DNA of 20,216 nucleotides from Candidatus Albibeggiatoa sp. nov. BB20 (GCA_016744725.1 JADGDW010000078.1:1-20216); one strand, 5' to 3'. Shown: positions 1 through 7,290, numbered from the stretch's first letter. Notes: a model not told the origin generated them from the sequence alone. Program-made: numbers and translations.

Positions 1-249
1 TATGTAAACCAATAATTTGGCGGGTTGGTACATCTAAAGCGACCAGTTTATTGCCTTTGTTGTCTACAAATGACCACAGCTCATCCATTTGAACTGTGAG
101 TTTAGCCTTTTTTCTTCGGTTATTTCTGTCTTTATTCGCTCTTTTACAAACTGTCTGCCACAATCTTTACACATCATTTTCGGTTTTTTATTATGAATCG
201 TTCCATTTTTCACACAATTTGCTGAACTACATTTTGGACATGTTGACAT
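1..249 (-). pseudogene. IS1-family transposase, N-terminal part, internally deleted and frame-shifted
   Basis: Reading leftwards from the ATG at 249, the protein opens with a four-cysteine zinc finger (CPKC at residues 5-8, then CKDC), as in IS1 InsA. After about 45 residues frame 0 degenerates and stops at 64-66. The -1 frame continues as KLTVQMDELWSFV, the InsB motif carrying the first catalytic Asp, then stays open to the window edge. The switch lies in an A-rich GAAGAAAAAAGG stretch near 110-118. IS1 normally uses programmed -1 frameshifting here, but the helix-turn-helix usually found between zinc finger and DDE domain is absent, as are a few residues after DNKGNK. I therefore read this as a decaying copy rather than an active one. 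Confidence 0.65.
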
Positions 250-316
250 TCTTTGCTCTTAATTTCTTGATTTAAAATATAATATCAACATATCACTACT
301 TGTCTAGGGCTACCCA
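1..316 (-). mobile_element. Eroded IS1-family element, left part outside the window
   Basis: The minus strand carries an IS1-type zinc-finger ORF followed by the start of an InsB-type DDE domain that runs off the left edge. The right boundary is a guess. IS1 elements end a few tens of bases upstream of insA, and a GGGTAGCCC motif read on the minus strand near 308-316 is a plausible end. A second possible end is the TCAACTTTGGCCAAGT stretch at 325-340. No partner terminal repeat can be tested because the other end is missing, and no target-site duplication was found. Confidence 0.55.
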
Positions 317-420
317 GGAATTTATCAACTTTGGCCAAGTATTAGATAATAGATACATTGCACCAAAACGCTTAATGAATTTATAATTATGCAACTTTGC
401 TAATACAGTTCGGACATTCA

Positions 421-1386
421 ATGACTAACGCATTTCAACAATTACTCGGAACATCCGCAGAATTCGCCAATACCCTACGTGCTGCGGAAATCGTTGCGCG
501 GACAGATGCCACCGCATTATTATTAGGTGAAAGCGGCACGGGTAAAGAGTTGCTTGCACACGCCATTCATGCCCACAGCCTCAGAGCTAACAAGCCATTC
601 ATTATTATTAACTGTGCGGCATTGCCTGAACAATTAGTTGAATCGGAACTATTCGGACATCGTAAAGGCGCGTTTACAGGTGCAATCCAACATCAGCAAG
701 GTAAAATTCAAGCAGCGCAAGGCGGTACATTATTTTTAGATGAAATTGGCGAATTACCCTTATCAATTCAAGCTAAACTACTGCGTTTTTTAGAATCAGG
801 AGAATGCCAACCCGTCGGCCAACAACAAATGGAAAAAGTTGATACGCGAGTGATTGCCGCAACCCACCGAGATTTATATGCTTTATCTCAAACAGGTGAA
901 TTCCGTCAAGATTTGTATTATCGGTTAAATATCGTGCCGTTAGAATTACCACCATTGCGTAAGCGCAGTGAAGATATCTGTTTATTAATTAACTTGATTA
1001 CTCAGCAGCTTGCAGATAAACACCAATTATCTGCACCAATTTATAGCAAAGCCACATTGAAGTTATTAAAACAGCATTCATGGCAAGGTAATATCCGAGA
1101 ATTACGCAACTTCTGTGAACGGATGTTAATTTTACTCAGTGGACAAACGATTGAGCCAAGTAATTTACCGCATGATTTTCAAGCCAAAACCACTTTTTCT
1201 AATCTCAAAATCAGTTTGGGACAATTTGAATTGCCTGAAGCAGGGATTGATTTACAAGATTTGGAACAGCAAATGATTCAACAAGCCTTGAGTAAAACTT
1301 ATGGAAATCGTAGTCAAGCCGCACGTTTATTAGGTTTGACACGGGATACATTGTTGTATCGAATGAAGAAATATGCAATTAGTTAA
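421..1386 (+). CDS. Sigma-54-dependent transcriptional activator, PspF-like (AAA+ plus Fis-type HTH)
   Basis: This is a bacterial enhancer-binding protein: it hydrolyses ATP to remodel sigma-54 RNA polymerase at -24/-12 promoters. Visible in order are Walker A GESGTGK (about residues 36-42), the sigma-54-contacting GAFTGA loop (83-88), Walker B GGTLFLDEIG (101-110), the arginine-finger region FRQDLYYRLN (161-170) and a C-terminal Fis-type helix-turn-helix with GNRSQAARLLGLTRDTLLYR (from about 295). There is no receiver, GAF or PAS domain, so its length (321 aa) and architecture match PspF, whose activity is controlled by a partner protein. No pspA-like gene is adjacent. A TTG at 397 is an alternative start, but neither start has a strong ribosome-binding site and the ATG at 421 is preferred. 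Confidence 0.9.
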   Translation: MTNAFQQLLGTSAEFANTLRAAEIVARTDATALLLGESGTGKELLAHAIHAHSLRANKPFIIINCAALPEQLVESELFGHRKGAFTGAIQHQQGKIQAAQGGTLFLDEIGELPLSIQAKLLRFLESGECQPVGQQQMEKVDTRVIAATHRDLYALSQTGEFRQDLYYRLNIVPLELPPLRKRSEDICLLINLITQQLADKHQLSAPIYSKATLKLLKQHSWQGNIRELRNFCERMLILLSGQTIEPSNLPHDFQAKTTFSNLKISLGQFELPEAGIDLQDLEQQMIQQALSKTYGNRSQAARLLGLTRDTLLYRMKKYAIS

Positions 1387-1457
1387 GCAAAGGCTTCATG
1401 ACTTAAAGTTTTGACGACATTCAAACATTGATGATGTAGACTGCTTTAAGTAAATTC

Positions 1458-1471
1458 CCCAAGTAATTGGG
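1458..1471 (+). promoter_or_regulatory. Small GNRA-capped hairpin next to a Shine-Dalgarno
   Basis: CCCAA, the loop GTAA, then TTGGG form a five-base-pair stem closed by a GNRA-type tetraloop. The 3' arm overlaps the GGGAGA ribosome-binding site that precedes the ATG at 1481. If it folds in the transcript it would partly hide that site. It may equally be a chance fold, since the stem is short. Confidence 0.3.
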
Positions 1472-1480
1472 AGAAATATC

Positions 1481-1558
1481 ATGTCATTACCTAATAAAAA
1501 AGATTATATCTATGGAACAAGAACCCCAAACTATCATCCACCAAATTCAATTTCCTAA
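1481..1558 (+). CDS. Possible 25-residue leader ORF overlapping the next gene
   Basis: This ATG has the best ribosome-binding site in the region (GGGAGA, ending 6 nt upstream), whereas the following longer gene has none. It encodes MSLPNKKDYIYGTRTPNYHP and a few more residues, and overlaps the first 47 bases of the next gene in another frame. It could couple translation to that gene, or be the displaced N-terminus of a gene that has suffered a frameshift. No family is recognised. Confidence 0.3.
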   Translation: MSLPNKKDYIYGTRTPNYHPPNSIS

Positions 1559-1886
1559 CGATATAAAATGCCGTGAATATTTGGAAGGCCTTCAAGGTGA
1601 GTTTGAAACCCATTTATTACAAAAAGTATCAGAAAGAACAGCCCGCAAACATTCTGTAATCATTGGCTTATTAATAGATTTTTTATGTTATGACTGTGCG
1701 CTTAAAAACATGAATGAAATTACTGTTGGTCAAGCAAATAGCTACTTTAGGAGCTGGTATAACAGCAAAATAGGTGATGCAACTGAAAGCGAAGTAAAAA
1801 CTGCAGTCAAGAAATTCTTTGTGTTTTTAAACACAGAAAAAGGCTTTATAAATGAAAAATTGATGAAGAGCTTTAAACGTAAATAG
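1512..1886 (+). CDS. Small protein resembling a tyrosine-recombinase core-binding domain
   Basis: The product has about 124 residues and is predicted soluble and helical. Residues from about 43 to 115 (ARKHSVIIGLLIDFL, then FRSWYNSK, TESEVKTAVKKFFVFLNTEKG) have the helix pattern of the SAM-like N-terminal core-binding domain of XerC/D-type recombinases. The catalytic domain with its R-H-R-Y residues is entirely absent, and the frame stops with no obvious remnant downstream. The protein may be a DNA-binding stand-alone domain or a truncated integrase. The ATG at 1512 lacks a Shine-Dalgarno; a TTG at 1467 would add 15 residues. It converges on the TetR gene. The assignment rests on pattern resemblance only. 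Confidence 0.55.
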   Translation: MEQEPQTIIHQIQFPNDIKCREYLEGLQGEFETHLLQKVSERTARKHSVIIGLLIDFLCYDCALKNMNEITVGQANSYFRSWYNSKIGDATESEVKTAVKKFFVFLNTEKGFINEKLMKSFKRK

Positions 1887-1940
1887 TTTGTACTATTTTC
1901 CTTTTTGATAATCAACAAAATCACGTCGCCCTTTTCAAAC

Positions 1941-2510
1941 TTAAATGTCAGACCAAGGTAGCCAAGGCAATCCAGCGCGTACCCCTTGGCGCATACTATT
2001 AACAGAGCCTTGTCGATAGCCATAAATACGCAATCCAAAAATATGTAACATCAGACTCACTGCACGCTGCTGACTTTCTATTTTGCCAAACTCCTTTTCA
2101 AGATAATTTTGGAATAGCACCTCAACCTCCTCTAATTTATCAGACGCAAGCTCATGCAATTTATTTCCCTCTGCCGCCAATTCAAGTTGGGTTTTAATCA
2201 GAAAGCAACTGCAATAATTTTCTCGTGTGGATTCCTGAATAATTTGCTCAAAAAGTATACAAATTCCTTCCCCAACACTGGGTGCACTATCCAAAGTTTT
2301 GCGTATTTGTACAATGGCTTTCTGGGCATAACTATTTAACGCTTCACGAAATAAACCTTCTTTATTGCCAAAAGCCAGATAAATTGACCCCGGTTTAAGC
2401 CCTGTAATTTTGACAACTTGCTGCATTGATGACGCGCTAAAACCATGTTGCCAAAAAAGTTGGATCGATTTATCAATGATGTCATTTCTATCAAATTGGA
2501 TTCTTGCCAT
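1941..2510 (-). CDS. TetR/AcrR-family transcriptional repressor
   Basis: A 189-residue TetR-type regulator. The N-terminal helix-turn-helix domain is clear (residues about 9-55, including MQQVVKITGLKPGSIYLAFGNKEGLF). The ligand-binding C-terminal domain carries a CSC pair (Cys100, Cys102) at the position of the conserved 'GCLL' motif of AcrR-type regulators, plus Cys84. A clear GGAGG ribosome-binding site lies 7 nt upstream of the ATG. It is transcribed divergently from a peroxiredoxin-like gene and shares with it a 184-bp intergenic region bearing two identical 16-bp imperfect palindromes. One of these overlaps this gene's own -35 box, so autoregulation and control of the neighbour are likely. 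Cysteine-based redox sensing is possible but is inference. Confidence 0.9.
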   Translation of the reverse strand: MARIQFDRNDIIDKSIQLFWQHGFSASSMQQVVKITGLKPGSIYLAFGNKEGLFREALNSYAQKAIVQIRKTLDSAPSVGEGICILFEQIIQESTRENYCSCFLIKTQLELAAEGNKLHELASDKLEEVEVLFQNYLEKEFGKIESQQRAVSLMLHIFGLRIYGYRQGSVNSMRQGVRAGLPWLPWSDI

Positions 2511-2556
2511 GACTGACCTCCATTATTTATATTCAATTTCTAAACAATATGATTAT

Positions 2557-2586
2557 ATTATACAAGCAATTTGAATAATCGTTCAA
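2557..2586 (-). promoter_or_regulatory. Promoter of the TetR gene
   Basis: On the minus strand TTGAAC (2586-2581) is followed after 18 bases by a perfect TATAAT (2562-2557), about 46 bases upstream of the start codon. The -35 box lies inside operator O1, so binding there would block it. Confidence 0.6.
2571..2586 (+). promoter_or_regulatory. Operator O1 (TetR-type palindrome)
   Basis: TTGAATAATCGTTCAA, an imperfect dyad with TTGAA/TTCAA outer arms. It is identical to the copy at 2621-2636, whose start lies exactly 50 bp further on. It sits just upstream of the -35 of the peroxiredoxin gene and over the -35 of the TetR gene. Confidence 0.75.
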
Positions 2587-2593
2587 AAAGTTA

Positions 2594-2622
2594 TTGACAA
2601 AAAACTGCTTAGCTTTTATATT
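2594..2622 (+). promoter_or_regulatory. Sigma-70-type promoter of the peroxiredoxin-like gene
   Basis: A perfect TTGACA (2594-2599) and TATATT (2617-2622) are separated by 17 bases. The promoter is bracketed by operators O1 and O2, and O2 begins on the last two bases of the -10 box, the layout expected of a tightly repressed promoter. Confidence 0.7.
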
Positions 2623-2636
2623 GAATAATCGTTCAA
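2621..2636 (+). promoter_or_regulatory. Operator O2 (TetR-type palindrome)
   Basis: A second exact copy of TTGAATAATCGTTCAA. It overlaps the end of the -10 hexamer and the probable transcription start of the peroxiredoxin-like gene. Confidence 0.75.
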
Positions 2637-2694
2637 GTTTAACTTGCTTGAAAATATGAAGTAATCCAAACGGCATTCAATCAAAAAGGAAAAT

Positions 2695-3345
2695 ATGATG
2701 AGCCTTCAAGAACAACTAGCCACATTAAAAGCCCAGAATATCGCTGCTCTTCCAAAACAAGCAGTCGATATTATACTTAATGACATAAAAACCTTAAGTC
2801 AATCTGGCATCATTGAGGGTGCACCTAAAGTTGGAGAAACGTTAAAAGATTTTAGATTATCAAACCATCTTGGTGATACGCGTGACCTTGCTCAATTAAG
2901 ACAAAAAGGGGCAGTGGTGGTTACCTTTTATCGAGGTGGATGGTGCCCATATTGCAATCTTGAATTACGTGCTTATCAGGAAGTCTTGCAAGATATTAAG
3001 GCCGCTGGGGCGATTTTGGTGGCGATTACGCCTGAATTACCTGATGAATCGCTGTCAACTTCTGAAAAAAATGAACTTGCATTTGAAGTGCTGACAGATA
3101 CTAACTCTGATTATGCTAGAGAATTAGGCCTTGTCTTTACCTTGCCAGAAGAATTACGCCCAGTTTATGAAAGCTTTGGCATCGAGATTGAAAAGCATAA
3201 TGGGAAAGGGCAATTTGATTTACCGCTTGCTGCAACTTTTATTGTCGACGCAGACGGCTATATTGTTTTTGCTGTAATTGATGCAGATTATACTTTGCGT
3301 GCAGAGCCAACAGATATTGTAAAAAAGCTTAAATCTCTCACATAG
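2695..3345 (+). CDS. Peroxiredoxin-like (AhpC/TSA, thioredoxin-fold) protein
   Basis: A 216-residue cytoplasmic protein of the AhpC/TSA superfamily. The active-site region is FYRGGWCPYC (about residues 78-87), giving a thioredoxin-like CxxC with Cys84 and Cys87 after a typical beta-strand. The later LPLAATFIVDADGYIVF segment with its cis-Pro region is also characteristic. An N-terminal helical extension of about 40 residues precedes the fold, as is common in this subfamily. The likely role is thiol-dependent reduction of peroxides or other electrophiles; the substrate cannot be read from sequence. AAGGA lies 4-8 nt upstream of the ATG at 2695, and a second ATG follows immediately. Expression is probably controlled by the divergent TetR regulator. 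Confidence 0.88.
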   Translation: MMSLQEQLATLKAQNIAALPKQAVDIILNDIKTLSQSGIIEGAPKVGETLKDFRLSNHLGDTRDLAQLRQKGAVVVTFYRGGWCPYCNLELRAYQEVLQDIKAAGAILVAITPELPDESLSTSEKNELAFEVLTDTNSDYARELGLVFTLPEELRPVYESFGIEIEKHNGKGQFDLPLAATFIVDADGYIVFAVIDADYTLRAEPTDIVKKLKSLT

Positions 3346-3347
3346 TC

Positions 3348-3361
3348 ACTCAAGCTTGAGT
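3348..3361. repeat. Perfect 14-bp palindrome after the peroxiredoxin-like gene
   Basis: ACTCAAGCTTGAGT starts two bases after the stop codon. It has no loop and no following T-run, so it is a weak terminator candidate. Further down, GCCCCAAGA (3391-3399) pairs with TCTTGAGGC (3407-3415) with one mismatch, and ACCAAG (3425-3430) pairs with CTTGGT (3440-3445). These stems lie between two converging genes and may end transcription from either side. Confidence 0.35.
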
Positions 3362-3562
3362 ATTTGCAAAAAGAATAAAAATGGATCGAAGCCCCAAGAA
3401 ACTACCTCTTGAGGCTCTCCCAGAACCAAGCGTAAAACTCTTGGTCATTCGGCTCTTATCATTCAAGCTTTCAGTATTACTAATATAGCAAGAAATTTAT
3501 GATTTCTTTGTTGAAAAACAACCACTCTTCTTACGGCTTGAGCAAACTATATTTGTGTTTCA

Positions 3563-5530
3563 TCAATGAATAAAACGAATTTGGAGATTGAGCTTAAAGA
3601 AAACTTGTTTGTCTTGTTGGTAGAGCATTCCAAATCGATGGCGAGATGATGAAGGTGTATCTAGCTTAGTATTTTCAAATAAATAGCTAGCAAAATTTTC
3701 TTCATCAATAATGTGAAATGTTGCTAGCTCTCCATCTTCCTTAACGATAATACAGCCATTTGTACTATAAAACCCTGACCATTCTTTAGTTGGAAATAAG
3801 CCTAATGCAATAGAAAGTAATAACTTTTTAAGTTTTAGCAATAATAATTCTGAATTCAAACCCATCTCGATTAAGGGGCTAGAACTCAAAAGTGCAAGGT
3901 AAATATCTTTTAAGGTATTTGCTTTACCTTGATAAAAAATTAATAACATTTCAGATACGATTATATCCATCACAGAATCAATTTTCTTGAGATTATTTTT
4001 AAAAATAGCTTTTTCCGTGGTTTCATAATTAATAGACTGGCTATTTTCAAGAATCACTTCCAATCTATCTCGAATTTTGTGCCACGTTTTAATCTGGTTT
4101 ATAGTTTCAATACTTCCTTTAAAACCATCTATTTGATAGATTATATTTGTACTTGATGAAGCATTAAATAATGTTGATGGCATACCCAACATAGATTTAA
4201 TACTAAACCCTTGTAACTGGCTAATTGGAAATAATTCAGGATGGTATATTTGTAGATGAATATCAGATTTCTCAAAACTTGCAGCTTTAGTTATTCTATA
4301 ACCTAATTCATTGCTAATGATCTCATATTCATCCAATGAAAAAGAAGCGCCTTTTGCCATCTTAATCGTACTCAACATTTCATCAAGATTTACTAAGGTT
4401 TTAATATCATCAATGACTTTCAACTCTTGTTCTGAGTTGCTATCTGCAACTGTAACTACTTTTTTATCTAAGGTATAGCTTCGATTGTTATGTGGGCTTA
4501 TCACTTTTTGCACAGTTAAACTTTCAGTTTTTAAACTTAAATCTGGGTTTGCAAGCTGCAATTTATTATCACTGAGGATTTTTAAAAATGTGTACAGTTC
4601 ACTCCATTCGCCCTTGTTAAATTTTTGCTGGGTGTTGATACTATGAAAACCAGAATTAGCTTTCTTTCGTAAATGCTGGATAATTTCCATTGCAATATGC
4701 TTAATAACAGGTACAGCAACGCTATTTCCTAACTGCTTCATTGCTTGTGTGCGACAAACAGGGAATTCAAATTCAGCAGGAAAACCTTGCATTTTCTTGC
4801 CTTCAATAGGAGAAATCCGTTTAACCTCCCCATCAACAATATAACCATCCCAATTTCTACGATCATCAATCCCAGAGCCTTTACCTCCAACCCGCAATGT
4901 AAAGCCAATTTTTTTATTACATTTCCCACCCCAGATATCATCCATTGTTATCATAAGTGGAATCGGTTTAGGGAACTCAAATTGACTTAAAATAGCTTCG
5001 TCTTTAAAACCGACAATAAACACCCTTGGTCTATGCTGTGGAAGCCCAAAGTCAGATGCTTTCAAAACCTTATAATGAAAAGAATAACCTAACTCCTCCT
5101 CAAGAATATGGCGAATGGTTTTAAATGTATTACCTTTATCATGATTTATCAAATGGCGTACATTTTCTAAAAAAATAGCAGAAGGCTTTTTCTCCTGAAT
5201 AATATCGGCAATAACATAAAATAAATTGCCACGTTCTTGATCGTCTTCAAAACCTTTTTTATGACCTGCTTGGCTAAAGGGTTGACATGGAAAGCCTGCA
5301 CATAAAATATCAAAATCAGGTATTTCGTTATAATCGACTGTTCTTATATCTTGATTAAATTGACCTTGTTCAAATAAGTTGGTATTGGTTTTCGAAAAGT
5401 TGTGAATATATGTCTCACGAGCAAATTTATCAATTTCTGAGGCAAAAACACATTTTGCCCTCAGGGATTCTAATGCTAAGTGAAAACCACCAATACCTGC
5501 AAATAAGTCAATAAATCTAATATCTGTCAT
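3563..5530 (-). CDS. Fused C5-cytosine DNA methyltransferase and HpaII-type restriction endonuclease
   Basis: Residues about 5-290 form a complete C5-cytosine methyltransferase: SAM-binding motif I DLFAGIGGF (8-16), catalytic PCQP with Cys82, ENV (122-124), QHRPRVFIVG (165-174), a target-recognition region around GGKGSGIDDRRNWDGYIVDG (215-234), and QLGNSVAVPVIKHIA (266-280). The usual family length ends near here, but the frame continues for about 350 residues. That part starts KGEWSELYTFLKIL (306-319) and includes GFSIKSMLG (441-449), TLFNASSSTN (453-462) and a terminal FFKLNLQIRF (644-653). It resembles the HpaII restriction endonuclease family (CCGG cutters), with E309, D423 and the S-x-K at 443-445 as possible PD-(D/E)xK metal-site residues. 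In classical HpaII systems M and R are separate genes, so a single chain is unusual. No separate specificity or control gene is next to it. The fold of the C-terminal part is inferred from recall of the family pattern. Confidence 0.88.
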   Translation of the reverse strand: MTDIRFIDLFAGIGGFHLALESLRAKCVFASEIDKFARETYIHNFSKTNTNLFEQGQFNQDIRTVDYNEIPDFDILCAGFPCQPFSQAGHKKGFEDDQERGNLFYVIADIIQEKKPSAIFLENVRHLINHDKGNTFKTIRHILEEELGYSFHYKVLKASDFGLPQHRPRVFIVGFKDEAILSQFEFPKPIPLMITMDDIWGGKCNKKIGFTLRVGGKGSGIDDRRNWDGYIVDGEVKRISPIEGKKMQGFPAEFEFPVCRTQAMKQLGNSVAVPVIKHIAMEIIQHLRKKANSGFHSINTQQKFNKGEWSELYTFLKILSDNKLQLANPDLSLKTESLTVQKVISPHNNRSYTLDKKVVTVADSNSEQELKVIDDIKTLVNLDEMLSTIKMAKGASFSLDEYEIISNELGYRITKAASFEKSDIHLQIYHPELFPISQLQGFSIKSMLGMPSTLFNASSSTNIIYQIDGFKGSIETINQIKTWHKIRDRLEVILENSQSINYETTEKAIFKNNLKKIDSVMDIIVSEMLLIFYQGKANTLKDIYLALLSSSPLIEMGLNSELLLLKLKKLLLSIALGLFPTKEWSGFYSTNGCIIVKEDGELATFHIIDEENFASYLFENTKLDTPSSSRHRFGMLYQQDKQVFFKLNLQIRFIH

Positions 5531-5897
5531 AATTGTTTAATCAAGGATTTGAAAATAATTTTTTGGAAAAGGAATGTGATGTGTAAGTTATGAAAGCTTT
5601 GAACTATTCTGCAATTCGTTTTACATTATTGTATCAAGTTTAAAGAGGTGTCCAAAATTTATTTCTCCTAGCAGTTGATTGATTTAAGATTGCCAGCCCT
5701 AACAAAATCATTGATTTATTCTATATAAGCATAGAAATAATTTCATATATTCCAAAAAACTAATTTATCTCGCTAGCCTACTGTTTGCTAACTAAAAATA
5801 GTGTATTTACTAAAGCTTAGGTCTAAAATCACCATATAAATCAACTTGACTTATCACTGAATACCCATTAAAAATTACCTCTAAATAAAGCATAATA
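5531..5897. other. Intergenic region between the restriction-modification gene and rpe
   Basis: AT-rich and without a convincing ORF or RNA gene. It must hold the promoter of the leftward methyltransferase-endonuclease gene, but no clear box pair was recognised. A weak rightward candidate for rpe is TTGACT at 5846-5851 with a poor TAAAAA 17 bases on. Confidence 0.5.
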
Positions 5898-5924
5898 ATG
5901 AAACAACGATCAAAGGAGAATCTC

Positions 5925-6599
5925 ATGGCAGATTATTTAATTGCCCCTTCAATTTTATCGGCTGACTTTGCACGTTTGGGCGAGGAAGTAGATAAGGTAT
6001 TAGCTAGTGGTGCAGATGTGGTGCATTTTGATGTGATGGACAATCACTATGTACCGAATTTGACTATTGGCCCGTTGGTCTGTAGTGCATTACGCAAACA
6101 TGGTGTAACTGCGGATATTGATGTGCATTTGATGGTGAAACCTGTTGATCGCATTATCCCAGATTTTGCTAAAGCTGGCGCAAGCTATATCACTTTTCAT
6201 CCAGAAGGTTCTGAACATGTCGATCGTTCTTTGCAATTGATTCATGATAATGGTTGTAAAGCAGGCTTAGTATTCAACCCAGCAACGTCTCTAGATTACT
6301 TGCAATATGTCATGGACAAAATTGATATGATTTTAATTATGTCTGTGAATCCAGGTTTTGGTGGACAAAGCTTTATTCCAACCGCATTAGATAAATTACG
6401 TCAAGCGCGTAAAATGATTGATGAAAGCGGTCGAGATATTCGTTTAGAAATCGATGGTGGGGTCAAAATTAATAATATTCGTGAAATTGCTGAAGCAGGT
6501 GCGGATACTTTTGTGGCAGGTTCTGCAATTTTTGGAACGGATGACTATAAAGCAACCATCGACCAAATGCGGGCTGAATTGGCCAAAGCAGGTGCATAA
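5925..6599 (+). CDS. rpe: Ribulose-phosphate 3-epimerase
   Basis: Interconverts D-ribulose 5-phosphate and D-xylulose 5-phosphate in the pentose phosphate and Calvin cycles. The 224-residue protein is a full-length TIM barrel of the family: IAPSILSADFARLGEE at the N-terminus, HFDVMDNHYVPNLTIG (catalytic Asp and metal-binding residues), DVHLMV, MSVNPGFGGQSF (phosphate-binding loop) and LEIDGGV with the second catalytic Asp. The start at 5925 is chosen because AAAGGAG lies 7-8 nt upstream and E. coli Rpe begins at the same place; an ATG at 5898 would add nine residues. The stop overlaps the next start (TAATG), so it forms an operon with gph. Confidence 0.96.
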   Translation: MADYLIAPSILSADFARLGEEVDKVLASGADVVHFDVMDNHYVPNLTIGPLVCSALRKHGVTADIDVHLMVKPVDRIIPDFAKAGASYITFHPEGSEHVDRSLQLIHDNGCKAGLVFNPATSLDYLQYVMDKIDMILIMSVNPGFGGQSFIPTALDKLRQARKMIDESGRDIRLEIDGGVKINNIREIAEAGADTFVAGSAIFGTDDYKATIDQMRAELAKAGA

Positions 6600-7282
6600 T
6601 GAGTACATTTACACCTAAGCTAGTCCTGATTGATTTAGATGGCACTTTAGTTGACAGTGTGCCCGACCTTTCCTACGCAGTTGACCACATGATGATGGCG
6701 TTAGAATTGCCGCAACCCGGTGAAAAGAAAGTGCGCCAATGGGTGGGGAATGGAATTGAAAAATTGGTTAAACGTGCATTAGCTGATGATATGGATGCTG
6801 AGCCAGAAGCTGATTTATTTGAGCAAGGTTTGCATATTTTCAAAGGCAGCTATGCAGAATGTAATGGCCGTCATAGCCAATTGTATGATGGTGTTAAAGA
6901 AGGTTTGGATTGGTTGAAACAAGAAGGTTTTACGATTGCTTGTATTACTAACAAAGCTCAGCAATTCACCACACCGTTATTAGAAAAAGTCGGTATTTTA
7001 GATTATTTTCAATTGGTGGTTAGTGGTGATAGTTTGCCTAAGAAAAAACCTGATCCAATGCCATTGTTGCATAGTGCTGCACATTTTTCAGTTACACCGA
7101 GTAAAGCTTTAATGATTGGTGATTCTATGACTGATGTTAAAGCCGCCCGTAATGCTGAGTTTGGTGCGGTGATTTGTGTCAATTATGGCTATAATCATGG
7201 GATAGATATTCGTGAAGCAAATCCTGACAGCGTGATTGATTCTTTTACTCAATTACCTCAATTATTACAAAATCCTGCCTAA
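6599..7282 (+). CDS. gph: Phosphoglycolate phosphatase, HAD superfamily
   Basis: Dephosphorylates 2-phosphoglycolate to glycolate, clearing the product of Rubisco oxygenase activity or of DNA 3'-end repair. HAD motif I is LIDLDGTLVDS (nucleophile and acid/base Asp pair), motif II is CITNKA, and motifs III/IV are represented by the Lys in KKKPDP and GDSMTDVKAARNA. The 227-residue length and the cap domain between motif I and motif II fit the Gph family. It overlaps rpe by one base and is translationally coupled to it, a classical proteobacterial arrangement. The trpE gene often found next is not present here. Confidence 0.93.
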   Translation: MSTFTPKLVLIDLDGTLVDSVPDLSYAVDHMMMALELPQPGEKKVRQWVGNGIEKLVKRALADDMDAEPEADLFEQGLHIFKGSYAECNGRHSQLYDGVKEGLDWLKQEGFTIACITNKAQQFTTPLLEKVGILDYFQLVVSGDSLPKKKPDPMPLLHSAAHFSVTPSKALMIGDSMTDVKAARNAEFGAVICVNYGYNHGIDIREANPDSVIDSFTQLPQLLQNPA

Positions 7283-7290
7283 AAATCATG

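Noticed and set aside
1742..2038. Minus-strand 98-codon frame overlapping the ends of two genes
   Set aside because: It overlaps the core-binding-like gene and the end of the TetR gene in other frames, and no protein family is visible.
3394..3470. Minus-strand stretch reading EPNDQEFYAWFWESLKR before a stop, looking like a protein C-terminus
   Set aside because: It is only 17 codons long, is immediately preceded by an in-frame stop, and matches no recognised family; intergenic stems explain the region as well.
4745..4990. Plus-strand 81-codon frame opposite the methyltransferase target-recognition region
   Set aside because: It is antisense to conserved methyltransferase motifs and is explained by them; no start signals.
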